Source: Phallusia mammillata (lineage: Eukaryota; Chordata; Ascidiacea; Phlebobranchia; Ascidiidae). Taken from it: a stretch of DNA of 64,000 nucleotides. Numbering within the stretch: the first letter of the stretch is position 1; every line of letters begins with the position of its first letter. The stretch is from NCBI GenBank assembly GCA_003260075.1, contig QLIY01000390.1, positions 44,839 to 108,838 of the forward strand, read 5' to 3'. The translations under genes and the position numbers were made by a program. Below are positions 1-14,648 of this stretch, in pieces. Under the pieces are notes generated by a model. It worked only from the letters and a program-made list of their open reading frames with translations. It searched no databases and had not been told where the DNA came from.

Positions 1-160
1 TTTTTAGTAAAATCAAAAACTTATCACATAACTATAAAAGTAGCCCCATCAGCTTTGTTGGAAGAAAAACTGACCTTTCGTTGCCTAAAATAGAAGTTTG
101 GCAACAAAGTTTCAAAAAAATGTTTGTTTTACCCCACTTGACTAGTAAGTTTGTTAAGAA

Positions 161-503
161 CAGGGGTTACCAACCTGTGGTACGCGAAGGTTTTTCAGGT
201 GGTATGCGAGTAGCTTTCGTGTTTTTCACAACAACCTGGATTCACATCTTTATCATATATTTATGTGGTTTTGTTGACCAATTGGTTGACAGTAAACAAA
301 AAAAATCAATCTAGTTGTGGTGCTTTAGTGTTACTTTAGTAGCCCAANCAATCTAGTTGTGGTGCTTTAGTGTTACTTTAGTAGCCCAATATTATTCTTC
401 GGAATAAAGATTCTATCAAAATAGTTGTTCTGCAAGAAGTGGTACGCGTGGCAGTAAAGAGCGTCCAAGTGGTACGAGATCGCAAAAAGGTTGGGAACCC
501 CTG
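161..503. mobile_element. hAT-type MITE, family 1 copy A
   Basis: Terminal inverted repeats begin CAGGGGTTACCAACC and end GGTTGGGAACCCCTG. Flanking 8-mers are gttaagaa (153-160) and gtttagaa (504-511), an 8-bp target duplication with one mismatch. It lies in an intron of the TDRD5-like gene. A second copy at 15369-15677 shares the ends and much of the interior. Internally, a 41-bp stretch is repeated on either side of an N at 348, which looks like an assembly join. No transposase is present. Confidence 0.85.
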
Positions 504-547
504 GTTTAGAACAAACATAATTTTCTACCTTTCAACATTGTGCTTAC

Positions 548-2334
548 CATCTAAACAACCAAGTCTGTTCAGTAGTTTTAAAATAAACTCTTCTGTTGAT
601 GTAACACCAAGTTCCAGCAAAGGAAAAGCTTTGCCAAACTGGATTTGATAAATACTGGATAAGCTGCTGAAAGTAATTCCTTCAGGAAAGCGCTCCAGTA
701 ATACTTTTAATTCCTTTTCAATCTCAACCAAATTTGGCGAAGAATTTTTGTTTAAATTCCCTGCATGACAAAAAGTAATAAATAAAAAAAGCAAATTCTG
801 TTCAGCATCATTCTGCTAAGTTCTAAAACAAAACATTTTTTGAACAAAACACAATAATAACACATTTTTTATTAATTTTTTTAGCTTTAATAAACCGAAA
901 TATTTTTACCTTTTTTGGGTTGGTCATATTTGCGAAGACATAATAACCAATCCCCAGTTTCAGTGAGTCTACAGATGCTAACTTGGTCTGAAAGTGTGGA
1001 CATAAATTCAATTGTGCTGAAATATCCCAATTTCTTTAAATCAAGATCCTTTTTAAACTTTTGCTTGTATGTGATAGGAAGTCGAATAGCCCAAAGACCT
1101 TTCTCATAATCATGCAATAATTCAACAATTTCATTCTGTATCTGTTTGCATTTGGGTGGGTCTTCTGGTTTAAAAATAGCTGATAATGTTTCCGCATTAT
1201 CCAAGGCTGGTGAAACATGAACACTTGATTTGTCACCAGGTTTCAACACTTCTTCTTCAACACAACTGTGAACAAGTTTATGTTTGGTAGCAGTACATGG
1301 TGATAACGTTAACTTAACTTCAGTAGTGTTTAAAGAATGCTTAGAGGGGTTGCTTGTGGCAAGAGAAGATGTGTCATTGGTGGTGCTTTTGGTTACATCA
1401 GACAAGCTTTGTGTTGTGCTGCTCTTTCCTGAGGGTTTAGAAGAACTTTGTGTAGAACTGGTACTTTCCTCAAGACCAGTTGAAGTACCAGTGGCACTTG
1501 ACAAAGAAACATTTTTCACAGGAGTAATAGATTTTTCAGACTTGATGCAACTAGTTTGTGCTTGTTCAGGTGATTTTTTTAAGTTGACTGCAGTTTCATG
1601 TAATTTAACCTTGTTGGCCACCAAGTTTTTATAGTTACTAAGCGATTTAGATGGATAAATATATAAATTGTTGCCACTGTTATCTCTGCGGCCGAACTCC
1701 AGTCTGGCAATATCTGGCATGCGAAAAATAAAATCAGGTATTTTCTGAATGTTTTCAATGGGCAAGTCAAAGCCATTTAGTGTTTTGTACATTTCAGGTA
1801 AGTGAGACAAAGAGAAACCATCAGGATGCATACTGATAAGCTTATGGATAGTTGAGCGAAGAAATGCGGATGGAAATTGATTTGTAGACTGTACTGAAAA
1901 AGGTTTAAATGCCTTTTTTCGGCTTGGAGATCCTTCTGGAAACATTTTGTTGTAGTTTTTCGGTTTCTTTTGCCTTTGCACCATTTTAAGAATATGTTCA
2001 GTTTTTTCATCAGCGATACCGAAAAACATCAACTGCTTGTTCTTAATTTTAACATAAAGAATATCTGTAAGACTTTTCACAAAATCAGCAGCAGAGAAGT
2101 AACCAAATTTGCGATGGGGAAAGGGTTCATGCATAACTGAATAGTAGTCTCGCTCCAACATGGAGAGAGTCAAACCTAAAAATGTATTATAATTATTACC
2201 AGCAGTTGAAGCAACAAATTTTACTTAATGACTAGTTTTATTTCATTCAATACATTCTTACCATTTGGGGCAGAAATCAGGAGGCTTCTGATCACCTTTT
2301 TTACTTCAGCTTTTGCAGCAACCAAATCCGTCAT
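548..2334 (-). CDS. TDRD5-like LOTUS-domain protein, 5' three coding exons (partial)
   Basis: Coding exons on the minus strand are 2262-2334, 910-2175 and 548-760. All have GT donors and AG acceptors and the phases agree, giving about 517 codons. The gene continues off the left edge. The start is the ATG at 2334 (MTDLVAAKAEVKKVIRSLL). Four LOTUS/OST-HTH-like winged-helix units are visible: one across the exon 1/2 junction (IRSLLISAPNGLTLSMLERDY), one near exon 2 residues 95-150 (LRSTIHKLISMHPDGFSLSH), one at the end of exon 2 (IQNEIVELLHDYEKGLWAIR), and one in exon 3 (IEKELKVLLERFPEGITFSS). A Ser/Thr-rich linker separates units two and three. LOTUS proteins of the TDRD5/TDRD7 type act in germ granules and the piRNA pathway. 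The first unit resembles TDRD5 most (IRSLLIS...NGL). No Tudor domain lies inside the window, so TDRD7 is not excluded. Confidence 0.85.
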
Positions 2335-2435
2335 GATATACGTTTAATTTAAGTCGTTATCTAACTCCTCGTTAACTACGCTAACTTCTATATGCGCATA
2401 ATTATTTACAATTTCCTGTGATGACCATTACCAAT

Positions 2436-2579
2436 GTTTTTTTAAGGTGTTCAAATTTCTCCAGCGGTTTCCCAAAATTTGGACTTGCAAATATATGGCT
2501 ATTTTTTGGTATTTAAATGAAACACTTGCGGTCTCTTAAAACTACTTAGCGGTCACCCAAACCAAACCTTAAAAAAAAC
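2436..2579. mobile_element. Short MITE-like repeat, family 2 copy A
   Basis: About 144 bp, starting GTTTTTTTAAGGTGTT and ending in the inverted counterpart AACCTTAAAAAAAACC. A close relative lies at 6704-6870. The two share the interior around ctccagcggtttcccaaaat and the right part cggtctcttaaaactactta. I could not define a target duplication, so the superfamily is unknown. It sits just upstream of the TDRD5-like start. Confidence 0.65.
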
Positions 2580-5108
2580 CGATAATACTTTTGGTTGAAC
2601 AGTTTTAAATAAAATAGGACAAGGCAGCACAGTATGGTGCCTAAATGAAATAATTCTGCAATCTGACGAGTTTGCACATGAATTTCGTAAATGGTATTCT
2701 GCTGACGTCCGAAATGAAATGGCGCGAGTAGAGCTACCAACACCATGACGAGAACGGTAGAGCTTCGAATCACAACTTCGCTTTCACAAGGGGGCGTAAA
2801 GAGCTGATTTTTTTTATTTAGCGGCTATAAATGGGTTGTGTTGGAAAATAAGTTTTTAAAAATTTAAAAAAAAATAGTAACTCATTTTTTGGGTTAGTTT
2901 TATTGAATTTTAAGTGCTTATATCTTACCCCGACCCTAATATCCCTAACCGTGAGCATTTTCGGAGATATAACCAATCGACTTTTGGTTGGCGCGTGCTT
3001 GTACCGGGTGGGAGCTCCCTTACTTACTTTTTTTTAAATGTTTATATGTTGGCATTTTATTTATTACAGATTAAATTTGAAATAACACTCCACTGATGAT
3101 TTAAGGTGTTTTAATAATGAAGTAAAATAATTTTCTTCCCACGAACTGTCTTTATTGGACATTTGAAAGCTACGTAAAACAGTAAACACTACCAAATCAG
3201 TAAGAAACCTCGCCAGAACGAGGAAGAAAAATTCGAAAAGACTCATTGAAATGTTCCTCTCCACGGAAATCTTTAGTAAAAGGCGAAAGATTTATGCGTG
3301 TGAAGAGAAACCAGAGTGACGACAAAACGTGGTCCGACATTCTTTTCTGTCGGAGTCGTTTTCTATTTGTGGTGTTCGCGGACCCTCACGTTGCGAATAC
3401 GTTTCACAGCATAAAGAGGAATTTCGTTATTCAAGTAACGCGAGTACTAAAAACGCGGTAAAAGGAGTATTTTATAATCTCTTTGCGCGCCCCCCCCCCG
3501 TTTACTTTGCTGTACGAACGCTATAGTGCATGGAGTAAAAATATAGGAATTTTAGGATTTTTAAACCCTAAAGGTTTGACGTTATTGTCCAAGCTGTTTA
3601 ATGAGTGCTGCTAGCTTGCTTCTGTTTGTTCTTTGGCGAATAAACGTCTTAAACGCTTGATCATCAGCGCATAAATAGTGTTCAAAGGGGGGCTCAGAAA
3701 TTGACTTGCACCAGCATATTTTTTTCTCTCCAGGGCCCTGCCTACATATGGATGTCTATGATTATATTCAGGCCCCCCCCCCCACGTTTCACAGCATAAA
3801 GAGGAATTTCGTTATTCAAGTAACGCGAGTATTAAAAACGCGGTAAAAGGAGTATTTTATAATCTCTTTGCGCTGTATAATTGTATATTTTTCTGCGGTG
3901 ATATAACTATTCTGTTGAAAAACAAACAACACGCATTAGTTTTAATTGGTTTAAAACACAAACCCGAATACGATAAAAGTTGTCTTCCCTTTGTTTATTT
4001 GTTTTACAAACGTTAGAAAAATATTGTTACTTGTAGTAAATGATAATTCACTGCATGTTAATCGTATTTGGGTTTGCTTAAGGGTCAGATGTCTATATCT
4101 CAGATAGCCAACTGCATACCTACATATGGATGTCTATGATTATATTCAGGCTTTGTTAAACCTGAAGTTGTAGTCACAAATCAATGCGACATCAAACTGA
4201 CTGCAAACCCTCAATGGCATTTCCAAACAGGCTGAATAAATATAATTTTCACTTGTAAAATATGTCTTTGACCCAACCGTTAACATAAATCACAAATACA
4301 ATTGAAATATTTTTCTCTTAATACAATACATATTAATTTATGCATAGCAATACAATTTAAAAGGTGCACAAAAATTTAAACATTATTACTCTAATTACTT
4401 ATGGTAGCAACACTTTGTTTCTGTGTAACAGACTAAATAATGCAAGTATTAGTATTGCAATTGTAAAGTGCAAATTAAACATTAAATATATACAAGAAAA
4501 TCTTTTCTCTGGTGCATAACTATGTCTACATAACAACACAATCAAAATTAATTTCTTCTTTAACACATGAAAACAATGTGTAATAGACTTTCATCAAAAT
4601 GCAAAGATAAAACTTTGTGCTTTTTGCCATATTATTGTCTGTCTAAATGACTTGTTTTAATAATATTTTTACAAAATCTGTACACAATTTTGTGATATTT
4701 TTAACATAAGTTACAAACTGGACTCTTGAAGGACAAACTTGGTACAACTTGCTTAAATGATTATACATGACATATTTAGTTATGGTGCATGGTAGAAGCA
4801 TCTAAAAGTATAAATATTTCACTATGCAAACCTAATGATAAAAAAACAAAAACAAAGTTACTGTAAGTAATCGATAATTTAAAAGTCCAGCACCTTAAGT
4901 TAATTTGGCCTTGTCATATAAAATTGTTATAAGTTTTGTGTAGATGTTGTCATTTTTTAAAATGCATTAAAGCTTGCATAAGCTTTGCAGGTTATTCAGT
5001 CACAGTACATAGTTTCACCAACATATCATGATTTCATTTTGTAGTATAATTCAACACACATCAATTTCCTATATATATAAGTTAGTAAATACATTTTAGC
5101 ACCACCTC
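2580..5108. other. Intergenic: IDH1 3' flank with two C-run joins
   Basis: No supported coding exon. The right part must hold the IDH1 3' UTR, because the stop codon is at 5109 on the minus strand. Two C runs (3490-3499 and 3773-3783) abut repeated material. The block beginning ttcacagcataaagaggaat occurs before the first run and again directly after the second. The block around acatatggatgtctatgatt occurs just before the second run and again near 4125. Short frames here look like noise. Confidence 0.6.
3490..3783. repeat. Two C-run junctions (C10, C11) flanking a displaced segment
   Basis: C runs at 3490-3499 and 3773-3783 bracket a 273-bp segment. Sequence left of the first run (about 3408-3489) recurs right of the second (about 3785-3872). 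The end of the bracketed segment recurs near 4117-4150. The order fits a misplaced small contig. Confidence 0.7.
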
Positions 5109-8700
<3,592 letters not shown>

Positions 8701-8729
8701 ATTGCTTGAATTTTTAATAAACCTAATTT

Positions 8730-9581
8730 TGCTAGTAAGTGTTGATGATCTAACACAAATGATAAAGCACTCAAATAAGCAACAAAACAAACGCAAAATT
8801 TTGTTGTAAAGATATTGTGAGCATGACAATAATGATGAGTCATTATGACTGTTTCAAATTTAGAAATGCAACACATAAACATTTTTTTCATACATGACAG
8901 ATGCCAAGGAAAAGATGTTTTTCAAAAAGGCATCAGCACACAAATAAAAACTACTACCCATTATGTCATATCTTCTCTAAATGTAAATGTCCTGAAAAAA
9001 ATTTGATTTAATTCCAACGCAATGACAACTTTACCCAGTACTACAAGTACATTTTCAAAACAGAAGAAAAAACACTTCTACTAACAGCAATCCACAAATG
9101 TGTTATCAAACTGATTATCATTTCATACATAAGCTATAGTTATAGGTCATGGCAACTTCAGTGTCATGCACTGATCACGCCTCTGACCATACTGTACGAA
9201 ATACAGGCTACAGTCAATGGGCCTATGCAAACAAATTCATGACAACAGAAAAAAGATTGTTTTAATATATGGAAGCTCCTAAAGAGCTGATACCATGTTT
9301 GAACCATTACAACATTTGACAAGCAAGAAAGCAGGACACTCAGGTGTCAACCATACAATGAACCTGTTATGTCAGCGCTACTGNTTTGACAGTTATTAAC
9401 ATTTACTATTTTATATTTAAACTGTGGAAACTTTTAAATATTGTTGGGTACATTCACGGCTTTGACAACATGACTTTACTGTTATTTGTTTTTCAAAATT
9501 ACAACTTTTTAGCCTACAGCTAATTCCCTGATACTTATGTACAATATCATCTAACTTCATGTGAAACAAACACCAATAAGA
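8730..9581. other. Intergenic between IDH1 5' end and zinc-finger 3' end
   Basis: No coding exon supported. It contains a single N at 9384 with no evident flanking duplicate. It should include the IDH1 promoter or upstream exon and the 3' UTR of the zinc-finger gene, both on the minus strand. Confidence 0.5.
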
Positions 9582-10781
9582 TCAATTGCAATCCTCTGGT
9601 TCCACTTTAACATCAAGCAAAACAGGATCAACTGTTTCTTCTTCCACATTACTAATACTGTGCTCAATATTGTTTTGCACAGACTCATCTCCATTAGTGC
9701 TTTCAATTATCACATTTTGCTCATCATCCTTATTTGTTATTTGCACCTCATTCTCTTCAGCATTATTTATTGTGACTCTCTGCACGATAACATACTCATC
9801 TGAATCATCAGGGCTTGTCTGAACTAGGGTTTGTTCCCTAGCATTTGGATGGAACTTTTCAACATGTCGTTTTAAATCACTTGGGCCAATAAAACCTTTT
9901 GAACACAAATTGCAGCGATGCTTGTAATCTTTCGTATGCTGGGTTATCACATGCTGGCGTAGATTGCCAATGTGGGTAAAGGCAGCAACACAAAATTCAC
10001 ATTTAAAGGGCTTTTCACCAGTGTGCAGCCTTTGGTGGGTGATCAGATGACCTTGTTGTACAAAAGATTTTTCACAAACTGTGCATTTATATGGCCGTTC
10101 ACCAGTGTGGGTTCGCATATGAATGGTCAAATTACTTGAATGTCCAAATGATGCAGTACACACCTTGCACTGAAACGGTTTCATCTGGTCATGTTTCATT
10201 GAAATATGACAAGCCAGTGTGCTGGCAGCTTTAAACCGATTTCCACATAAGTGGCATGGAAATGGTTTTGCAGTAGAGTGTGATCGCATGTGTTGTTTTA
10301 CACCAGATTTTTGATTAAATCTCTTGCCGCAGATGCCACATTTGTATGGCTTATCATTTGAATGGATACGCAAATGCTGTTCAACAGACATGCGTGCCTT
10401 GGCAGTGTATTTGCAAAATGGACAACGATATCCAGCATCAGTTACCACAAGTGGATGCAGACCGTGAATATGCTTCATAAATTCTTCTGTGTTGCTGCAG
10501 TATTGTCTGCAGAGTGTGCATCTTACGGAATCATCATCATCAACCCGAGTCCTAACTGGATTAAAATTTATTGACTGATAAGATCCTCCTTGTTTGGTAT
10601 TAGCAAATTCATCCTCACATTGGTCAACAAACACTTCCATTTCACACATGTCATTTTCATCAAGCTCATAAAGTTCACTGTCTTCATTTACATCAATGAC
10701 AATGGTAGTTGACTCTTGGTTAAGATACAGAACTTCTGGCATTTCTGGGTCTGTTTCAGTTGTTTCTGTTTCAGTCGACAT
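9582..10781 (-). CDS. C2H2 zinc-finger protein with eight fingers, single exon
   Basis: A 399-residue uninterrupted frame starting at the ATG at 10781 (MSTETETTETDPEMPEVLYL). Codons upstream are in frame but offer only non-ATG starts. Residues 1-85 are acidic. Eight consecutive C2H2 fingers fill roughly residues 87-320: CTLC..H, CPFC, CGIC, CHLC, CKVC, CTVC, CEFC and CNLC. Several linkers are of the TGE(R/K)P type, as in HTHTGERPYKC and LHTGEKPFKC. The tail after the fingers is acidic and ends KVEPEDCN. Tandem fingers with these linkers imply sequence-specific DNA binding in the nucleus; the target is unknown. The gene is divergent from SEC63, whose start is 1.2 kb away. I cannot assign an orthologue. 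Part of its 5' flank is duplicated around the C run at 10944-10954. Confidence 0.93.
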   Translation of the reverse strand: MSTETETTETDPEMPEVLYLNQESTTIVIDVNEDSELYELDENDMCEMEVFVDQCEDEFANTKQGGSYQSINFNPVRTRVDDDDSVRCTLCRQYCSNTEEFMKHIHGLHPLVVTDAGYRCPFCKYTAKARMSVEQHLRIHSNDKPYKCGICGKRFNQKSGVKQHMRSHSTAKPFPCHLCGNRFKAASTLACHISMKHDQMKPFQCKVCTASFGHSSNLTIHMRTHTGERPYKCTVCEKSFVQQGHLITHQRLHTGEKPFKCEFCVAAFTHIGNLRQHVITQHTKDYKHRCNLCSKGFIGPSDLKRHVEKFHPNAREQTLVQTSPDDSDEYVIVQRVTINNAEENEVQITNKDDEQNVIIESTNGDESVQNNIEHSISNVEEETVDPVLLDVKVEPEDCN

Positions 10782-10883
10782 TTTCACTGTTGGTAAATGC
10801 ACTAAAGCAAGTGTAAATTTTATTTGTGACAACTTTGTGAAAAGCCTAAAACCAAACACTTGTTATCAACAAAAAGTAACATC

Positions 10884-11013
10884 AATATGCGACTTTTCTT
10901 AATTTTATGATAAAGCCCTTCTAAAATACAATTTTAAAGCTATCCCCCCCCCCCATATGCGACTTTTCTTAATTTTATGATAAAGCCCTTCTAAAATACA
11001 ATCTTAAGGCTAT
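10884..11013. repeat. C11 junction with 60-bp direct duplicate
   Basis: The stretch beginning atatgcgacttttcttaatt occurs at 10884-10943 and again from 10955, with C11 (10944-10954) between. The copies are nearly identical. The duplicate lies in the 5' flank of the zinc-finger gene. Confidence 0.85.
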
Positions 11014-11920
11014 ATATTTGTTTAACAATTGTAGGATTTTGTATAATCTCGCGTATTTTGGAATACAGCACCGCCTACCGCTACCGGGGTCTCCTTTTAT
11101 TTCAGTGGGTATTTAAACGTTTTCACCTTCTCTCTGTATGCAAAGTCACGAAAAGGGGTTCCATTGTAGAAATCAGTTTTAGTTCATCCAGAAAATAACA
11201 AAATTGCTTACGGGAGAAAGTTTTCTCACAAAAAACAAAACAAAAACAATTTGAATTGCCGCACTAAATACCAAAGTAATATAATTCTATGTACCGTACG
11301 TTTTCTGTGGCCAACACAACCAAATTTCCAAAACCCGAAAAACTCGAGATGGTTCCGCTCGACTAAACACGAATTTAAAAAATTCGCAAATATTTTTTTA
11401 TTAAGGGACTTTTTTAAACTCTATGTTGTAAATTTAACCATTTGGCTTTTAATTTTTTTTAAAAACTATAGTGGTTTAAAAATGTAAGCAATTAATGCCA
11501 ATAGTTTTGCTGGATTTCTACACACTGTTTAGATTAATCAAATGCAAACAAGAGAATGAAGAGATGCACAATAGTACACGTAAAGGTTACCTCTGGCATT
11601 TGTACGTACAAGATGTTCGTTCATGCTTCATGGTTTGTTGAATTTTTGAAAAGAAAGTGCTTTAAGAATGATTTTATTGAGTAGCATGTCATTTTTCTGA
11701 TTAAGTCTTCATAAGTTATGTAGAAAACGTGGGTAGAGGCTAGAGCTAACGATAGTTAATGCTGTGCTGCGGAAATTTAGACTGCATCCCTAAAAATGAT
11801 CAAAAGATTTTGCTTTGTTATATATTTATATAATGTTAAATAGACTTTTCTAAAAAATGATTTTGCATTTTTGAAATTAATAATTTGTGTTTTAAGTTAT
11901 ATTGTATTGTTTTTTTCCAG
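11014..11920. promoter_or_regulatory. Shared upstream region of the divergent zinc-finger and SEC63 genes
   Basis: About 0.9 kb with no coding exon, between two head-to-head genes, so both promoters probably lie here (inference). It ends in a pyrimidine tract and AG (ttttttccag, 11911-11920), the acceptor for the SEC63 5' end. No specific promoter element was recognised. Confidence 0.45.
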
Positions 11921-11959
11921 ACGTGTTAGTTCTTGAAAAAAAAGCTAAATTCACCAAAC

Positions 11960-14161
11960 ATGGCTCAACAGTTTTCATATGATGAAAAGGGCTCAACCTT
12001 CCTTTACTTTCTACTGTCGTTTTTTGCCATGATTTTAATTCCACTGACATATTTGATGTGGCCAAAAACATTAAAAGAAGAGGAGAAGCAAATAAGAAAT
12101 CAACGAGATATACATGGAAAAAGCAAGTGGTACAAAAAGAAGCAAGAAGAACTTAGACGAAAAAAGTCCAAACCTAGCATACGTAAAGTTATTTTAGTTT
12201 TGTCATGGATTGGTTTTATTTGGTTGGTATACAAGGTTTCAAGCATTGAGCATGACCATGTTGAATACAATCCATATGAAGTGCTTGGTGTTAGCGAAGA
12301 TGCTAACAAAGTGGAATTAAAGAAAAGATTTCGACAACTGGTTTTAGAAAAGCATCCAGACAAAGGTGGAGACCCTGAAGAGTTTATGCGGATCCGAAAA
12401 GCTTATGACGCACTTACAGATGAAGACACCATGCAAAATTGGAAGGACTATGGAAACCCTGATGGCCCTCAAGCCATGGAGTTCGGAATTGCTTTACCAA
12501 AATGGATAGTTGAGTCACAAAACTCGTTTGTGGTTCTTAGCGTGTATATGTTTCTATTTATGATTGCTTTACCTCTTGTGGTTGGGTTATGGTGGAACAG
12601 GTCTATCAAATACAGTAAGGAACAGGTTTTGTTAGACACAACACAACTGTTCTACCATTTTATTAACAAAACCCCAAACATGAACCTTAAACGTGCTCTT
12701 ACAATTTTTTCTGGATCTTTTGAGTTCAGCCATGATCACAATAACCAAGTAAGAACCCCAGCTCCAGAAGACAATGAAGATATTCCAGATCTGATTCACC
12801 AGCTTGAGAGTTGTAATATTGTTGACAATACTAAGGATCGACCTTTCAATTTTCCATACAGTGTCAAAGCCAGAGTTCTTATCTACAGTCACTTGAGTCG
12901 ATTAGATGTCACATCACAAAACCTACAAGGAGACATTGACTACATTCTTCGCAAAAGCCCACTTCTAATTCAAGAAATGGTAAATTGCATTGCCCAACTT
13001 ACTACAATGGCACACTGGAATAAAGCAAATCTTCCAAGGTTGGAAAGTCTTGAAAATGTAATGAAAATAGCGCCCATGATGGTTCAAGGTTTACGTGATA
13101 CAAAATCATCACTTCTGCAGTTACCTTACTTTAATGATGAATTCGTAAAGTTTTGCAATTACAACAAACGGCAGTCTGTGCGTGGGTTGAAAAACCTCGT
13201 TGAAATGCGAGAAAGCGACCGCAGACAAATGCTCAGAAGAATGGGTGATGAAGAATATGACACCATGTTAACCGTTCTTAGATCTTTTCCTTTGATTGAC
13301 CTTGATGTTTCAACACATGTAATTGATGATGAGGAAACCAATGTGATTACTGCTGGTGCAATTGTTACAGTGACTGTTTTCATGAAGAGGGGTTGCCTTG
13401 GTGACCTACAAGAGCTGGATGCTAGTCCTGAAGCTGAAGTTGTTGATGATGAAGACCAGGAAGTTCAGGATAAACAACCAAAGCTAAAACCATGGGAAAA
13501 GCAGGGAAAAAAGAAAAAGAATTTGAAGAAAAAGAAACCAGTTAAAGCTCTGAAAAAGCCTGTGAAAAAGACTGAGAAGACCAAAACGGAGGAAAACAGT
13601 GGTGCTGTAGAAGAAGTCCCACAGAAGACAAAAGATGAAGAGGGTTCTTCAGGAAGTGAATCAGACGTGTCAGATTCTGATTCAGATGCACAACCTAATG
13701 AGGATAAGGAAGAGCGTGAATGGCAAGCAATGCAAGCCACTTTTAAAAGAAAGGAAAAGGTTGCTTTAGAAGTCAAAGATAGAAGGACCCACACTGTCTA
13801 TGCCCCATACCTCCCAGTTGAAAAGCAAGAATGGTGGTGGGTGTATGCCTGTGATCGGAAAAAGCATCTTTTATTAACTTCACCAGTTCTTGTTACCAAT
13901 CTTCGCGAAGAAGAGGAGATTGAGCTGAAGTTTCCAGCACCAACAAAACCAGGACGTTATACCTACTCTGTGTGGATCCGATCTGATTCATATTTTGACT
14001 GTGACCAAAAATTTGAACTAAAACTAGACGTTAAGGAAGCAAAACCAGTTGAAGAGGACCATCCTCAATGGAACATCTCGGATGATGAGCAAAATGGTGG
14101 GGCAGATGAAAGTGAAGATGAAGGCATCTCATCAGAAGAGCAGTCTTCCTCCGAGGAGTAG
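11960..14161 (+). CDS. SEC63: SEC63 homologue, ER translocon J-domain protein, intronless
   Basis: 733-residue single-exon frame. The ATG at 11960 is chosen because MAQQFSYDEKGSTFLYFLLS matches the family N-terminus, and an acceptor AG lies 40 nt upstream. SEC63 recruits the Hsp70 BiP to the SEC61/SEC62 channel in the ER membrane. Visible features are transmembrane segments near residues 14-34, 77-92 and 190-213; a lumenal J domain starting NPYEVLGVSEDANKVELKKR with HPD at 132-134 (EKHPDKGGDPEEF); a Brl/Sec63 region from about 220; a Lys-rich then Ser/Asp/Glu-rich insertion near 510-590; and a C-terminal beta-sandwich region (RTHTVYAPYLPVEKQEWWWV). The acidic tail ends SSSEE. Vertebrate SEC63 has many introns and here there are none, yet the frame is intact with a normal 3' UTR, so it looks functional. 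Confidence 0.96.
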   Translation: MAQQFSYDEKGSTFLYFLLSFFAMILIPLTYLMWPKTLKEEEKQIRNQRDIHGKSKWYKKKQEELRRKKSKPSIRKVILVLSWIGFIWLVYKVSSIEHDHVEYNPYEVLGVSEDANKVELKKRFRQLVLEKHPDKGGDPEEFMRIRKAYDALTDEDTMQNWKDYGNPDGPQAMEFGIALPKWIVESQNSFVVLSVYMFLFMIALPLVVGLWWNRSIKYSKEQVLLDTTQLFYHFINKTPNMNLKRALTIFSGSFEFSHDHNNQVRTPAPEDNEDIPDLIHQLESCNIVDNTKDRPFNFPYSVKARVLIYSHLSRLDVTSQNLQGDIDYILRKSPLLIQEMVNCIAQLTTMAHWNKANLPRLESLENVMKIAPMMVQGLRDTKSSLLQLPYFNDEFVKFCNYNKRQSVRGLKNLVEMRESDRRQMLRRMGDEEYDTMLTVLRSFPLIDLDVSTHVIDDEETNVITAGAIVTVTVFMKRGCLGDLQELDASPEAEVVDDEDQEVQDKQPKLKPWEKQGKKKKNLKKKKPVKALKKPVKKTEKTKTEENSGAVEEVPQKTKDEEGSSGSESDVSDSDSDAQPNEDKEEREWQAMQATFKRKEKVALEVKDRRTHTVYAPYLPVEKQEWWWVYACDRKKHLLLTSPVLVTNLREEEEIELKFPAPTKPGRYTYSVWIRSDSYFDCDQKFELKLDVKEAKPVEEDHPQWNISDDEQNGGADESEDEGISSEEQSSSEE

Positions 14162-14642
14162 GCAATAGTTGGTGAATGGTTTGGTATTGTCTAGTTGGGA
14201 AACGGATAAATTGGCCACTGTTTAATTTCTTTCTTTACACAATATGTTTGGGGGCTATTTTAAATTGTCTGTGTTGTTGATGGAAACTTTTAAAATCACC
14301 AAATGTGTGTATAGTTAAATGCAGCAAAAATGTCTTTGACCAGTGGAATATGTGCAATGTTTTTGTATGACATTTTGTTTGGTGAACTGTAATAACCTGG
14401 ATTTATATGTTATATATATATATATATATGTATACATTGCAAACTAATCTGATTAGTTGCAAAGTTTTGTACCTAATGACACTATAAAATGTTAGTTGAC
14501 TTATTGCTGAGGAATATAATGTTTTTTTACAACTGAACTCTACCAAAATCAAAAACTTTTCAGCACACCATAATTCCATGCTGCTATGTTGTACTTTTTT
14601 GTTTTTGTGTTGCATTTGTTTTAAATCAGAAAAACTGCGGTA

Positions 14643-14648
14643 AATAAA
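14643..14648 (+). terminator. Polyadenylation signal of SEC63 (AATAAA)
   Basis: Canonical AATAAA about 480 nt after the SEC63 stop, in an AT-rich 3' UTR that also carries a TA repeat at 14411-14430. Confidence 0.6.

Noticed and set aside
13465-13794. Minus-strand frame opposite SEC63
   Set aside because: Shadow of the Lys/Glu-rich coding region; low-complexity antisense translation.
14411-14430. TA microsatellite in the SEC63 3' UTR
   Set aside because: Ordinary short repeat; nothing unusual.
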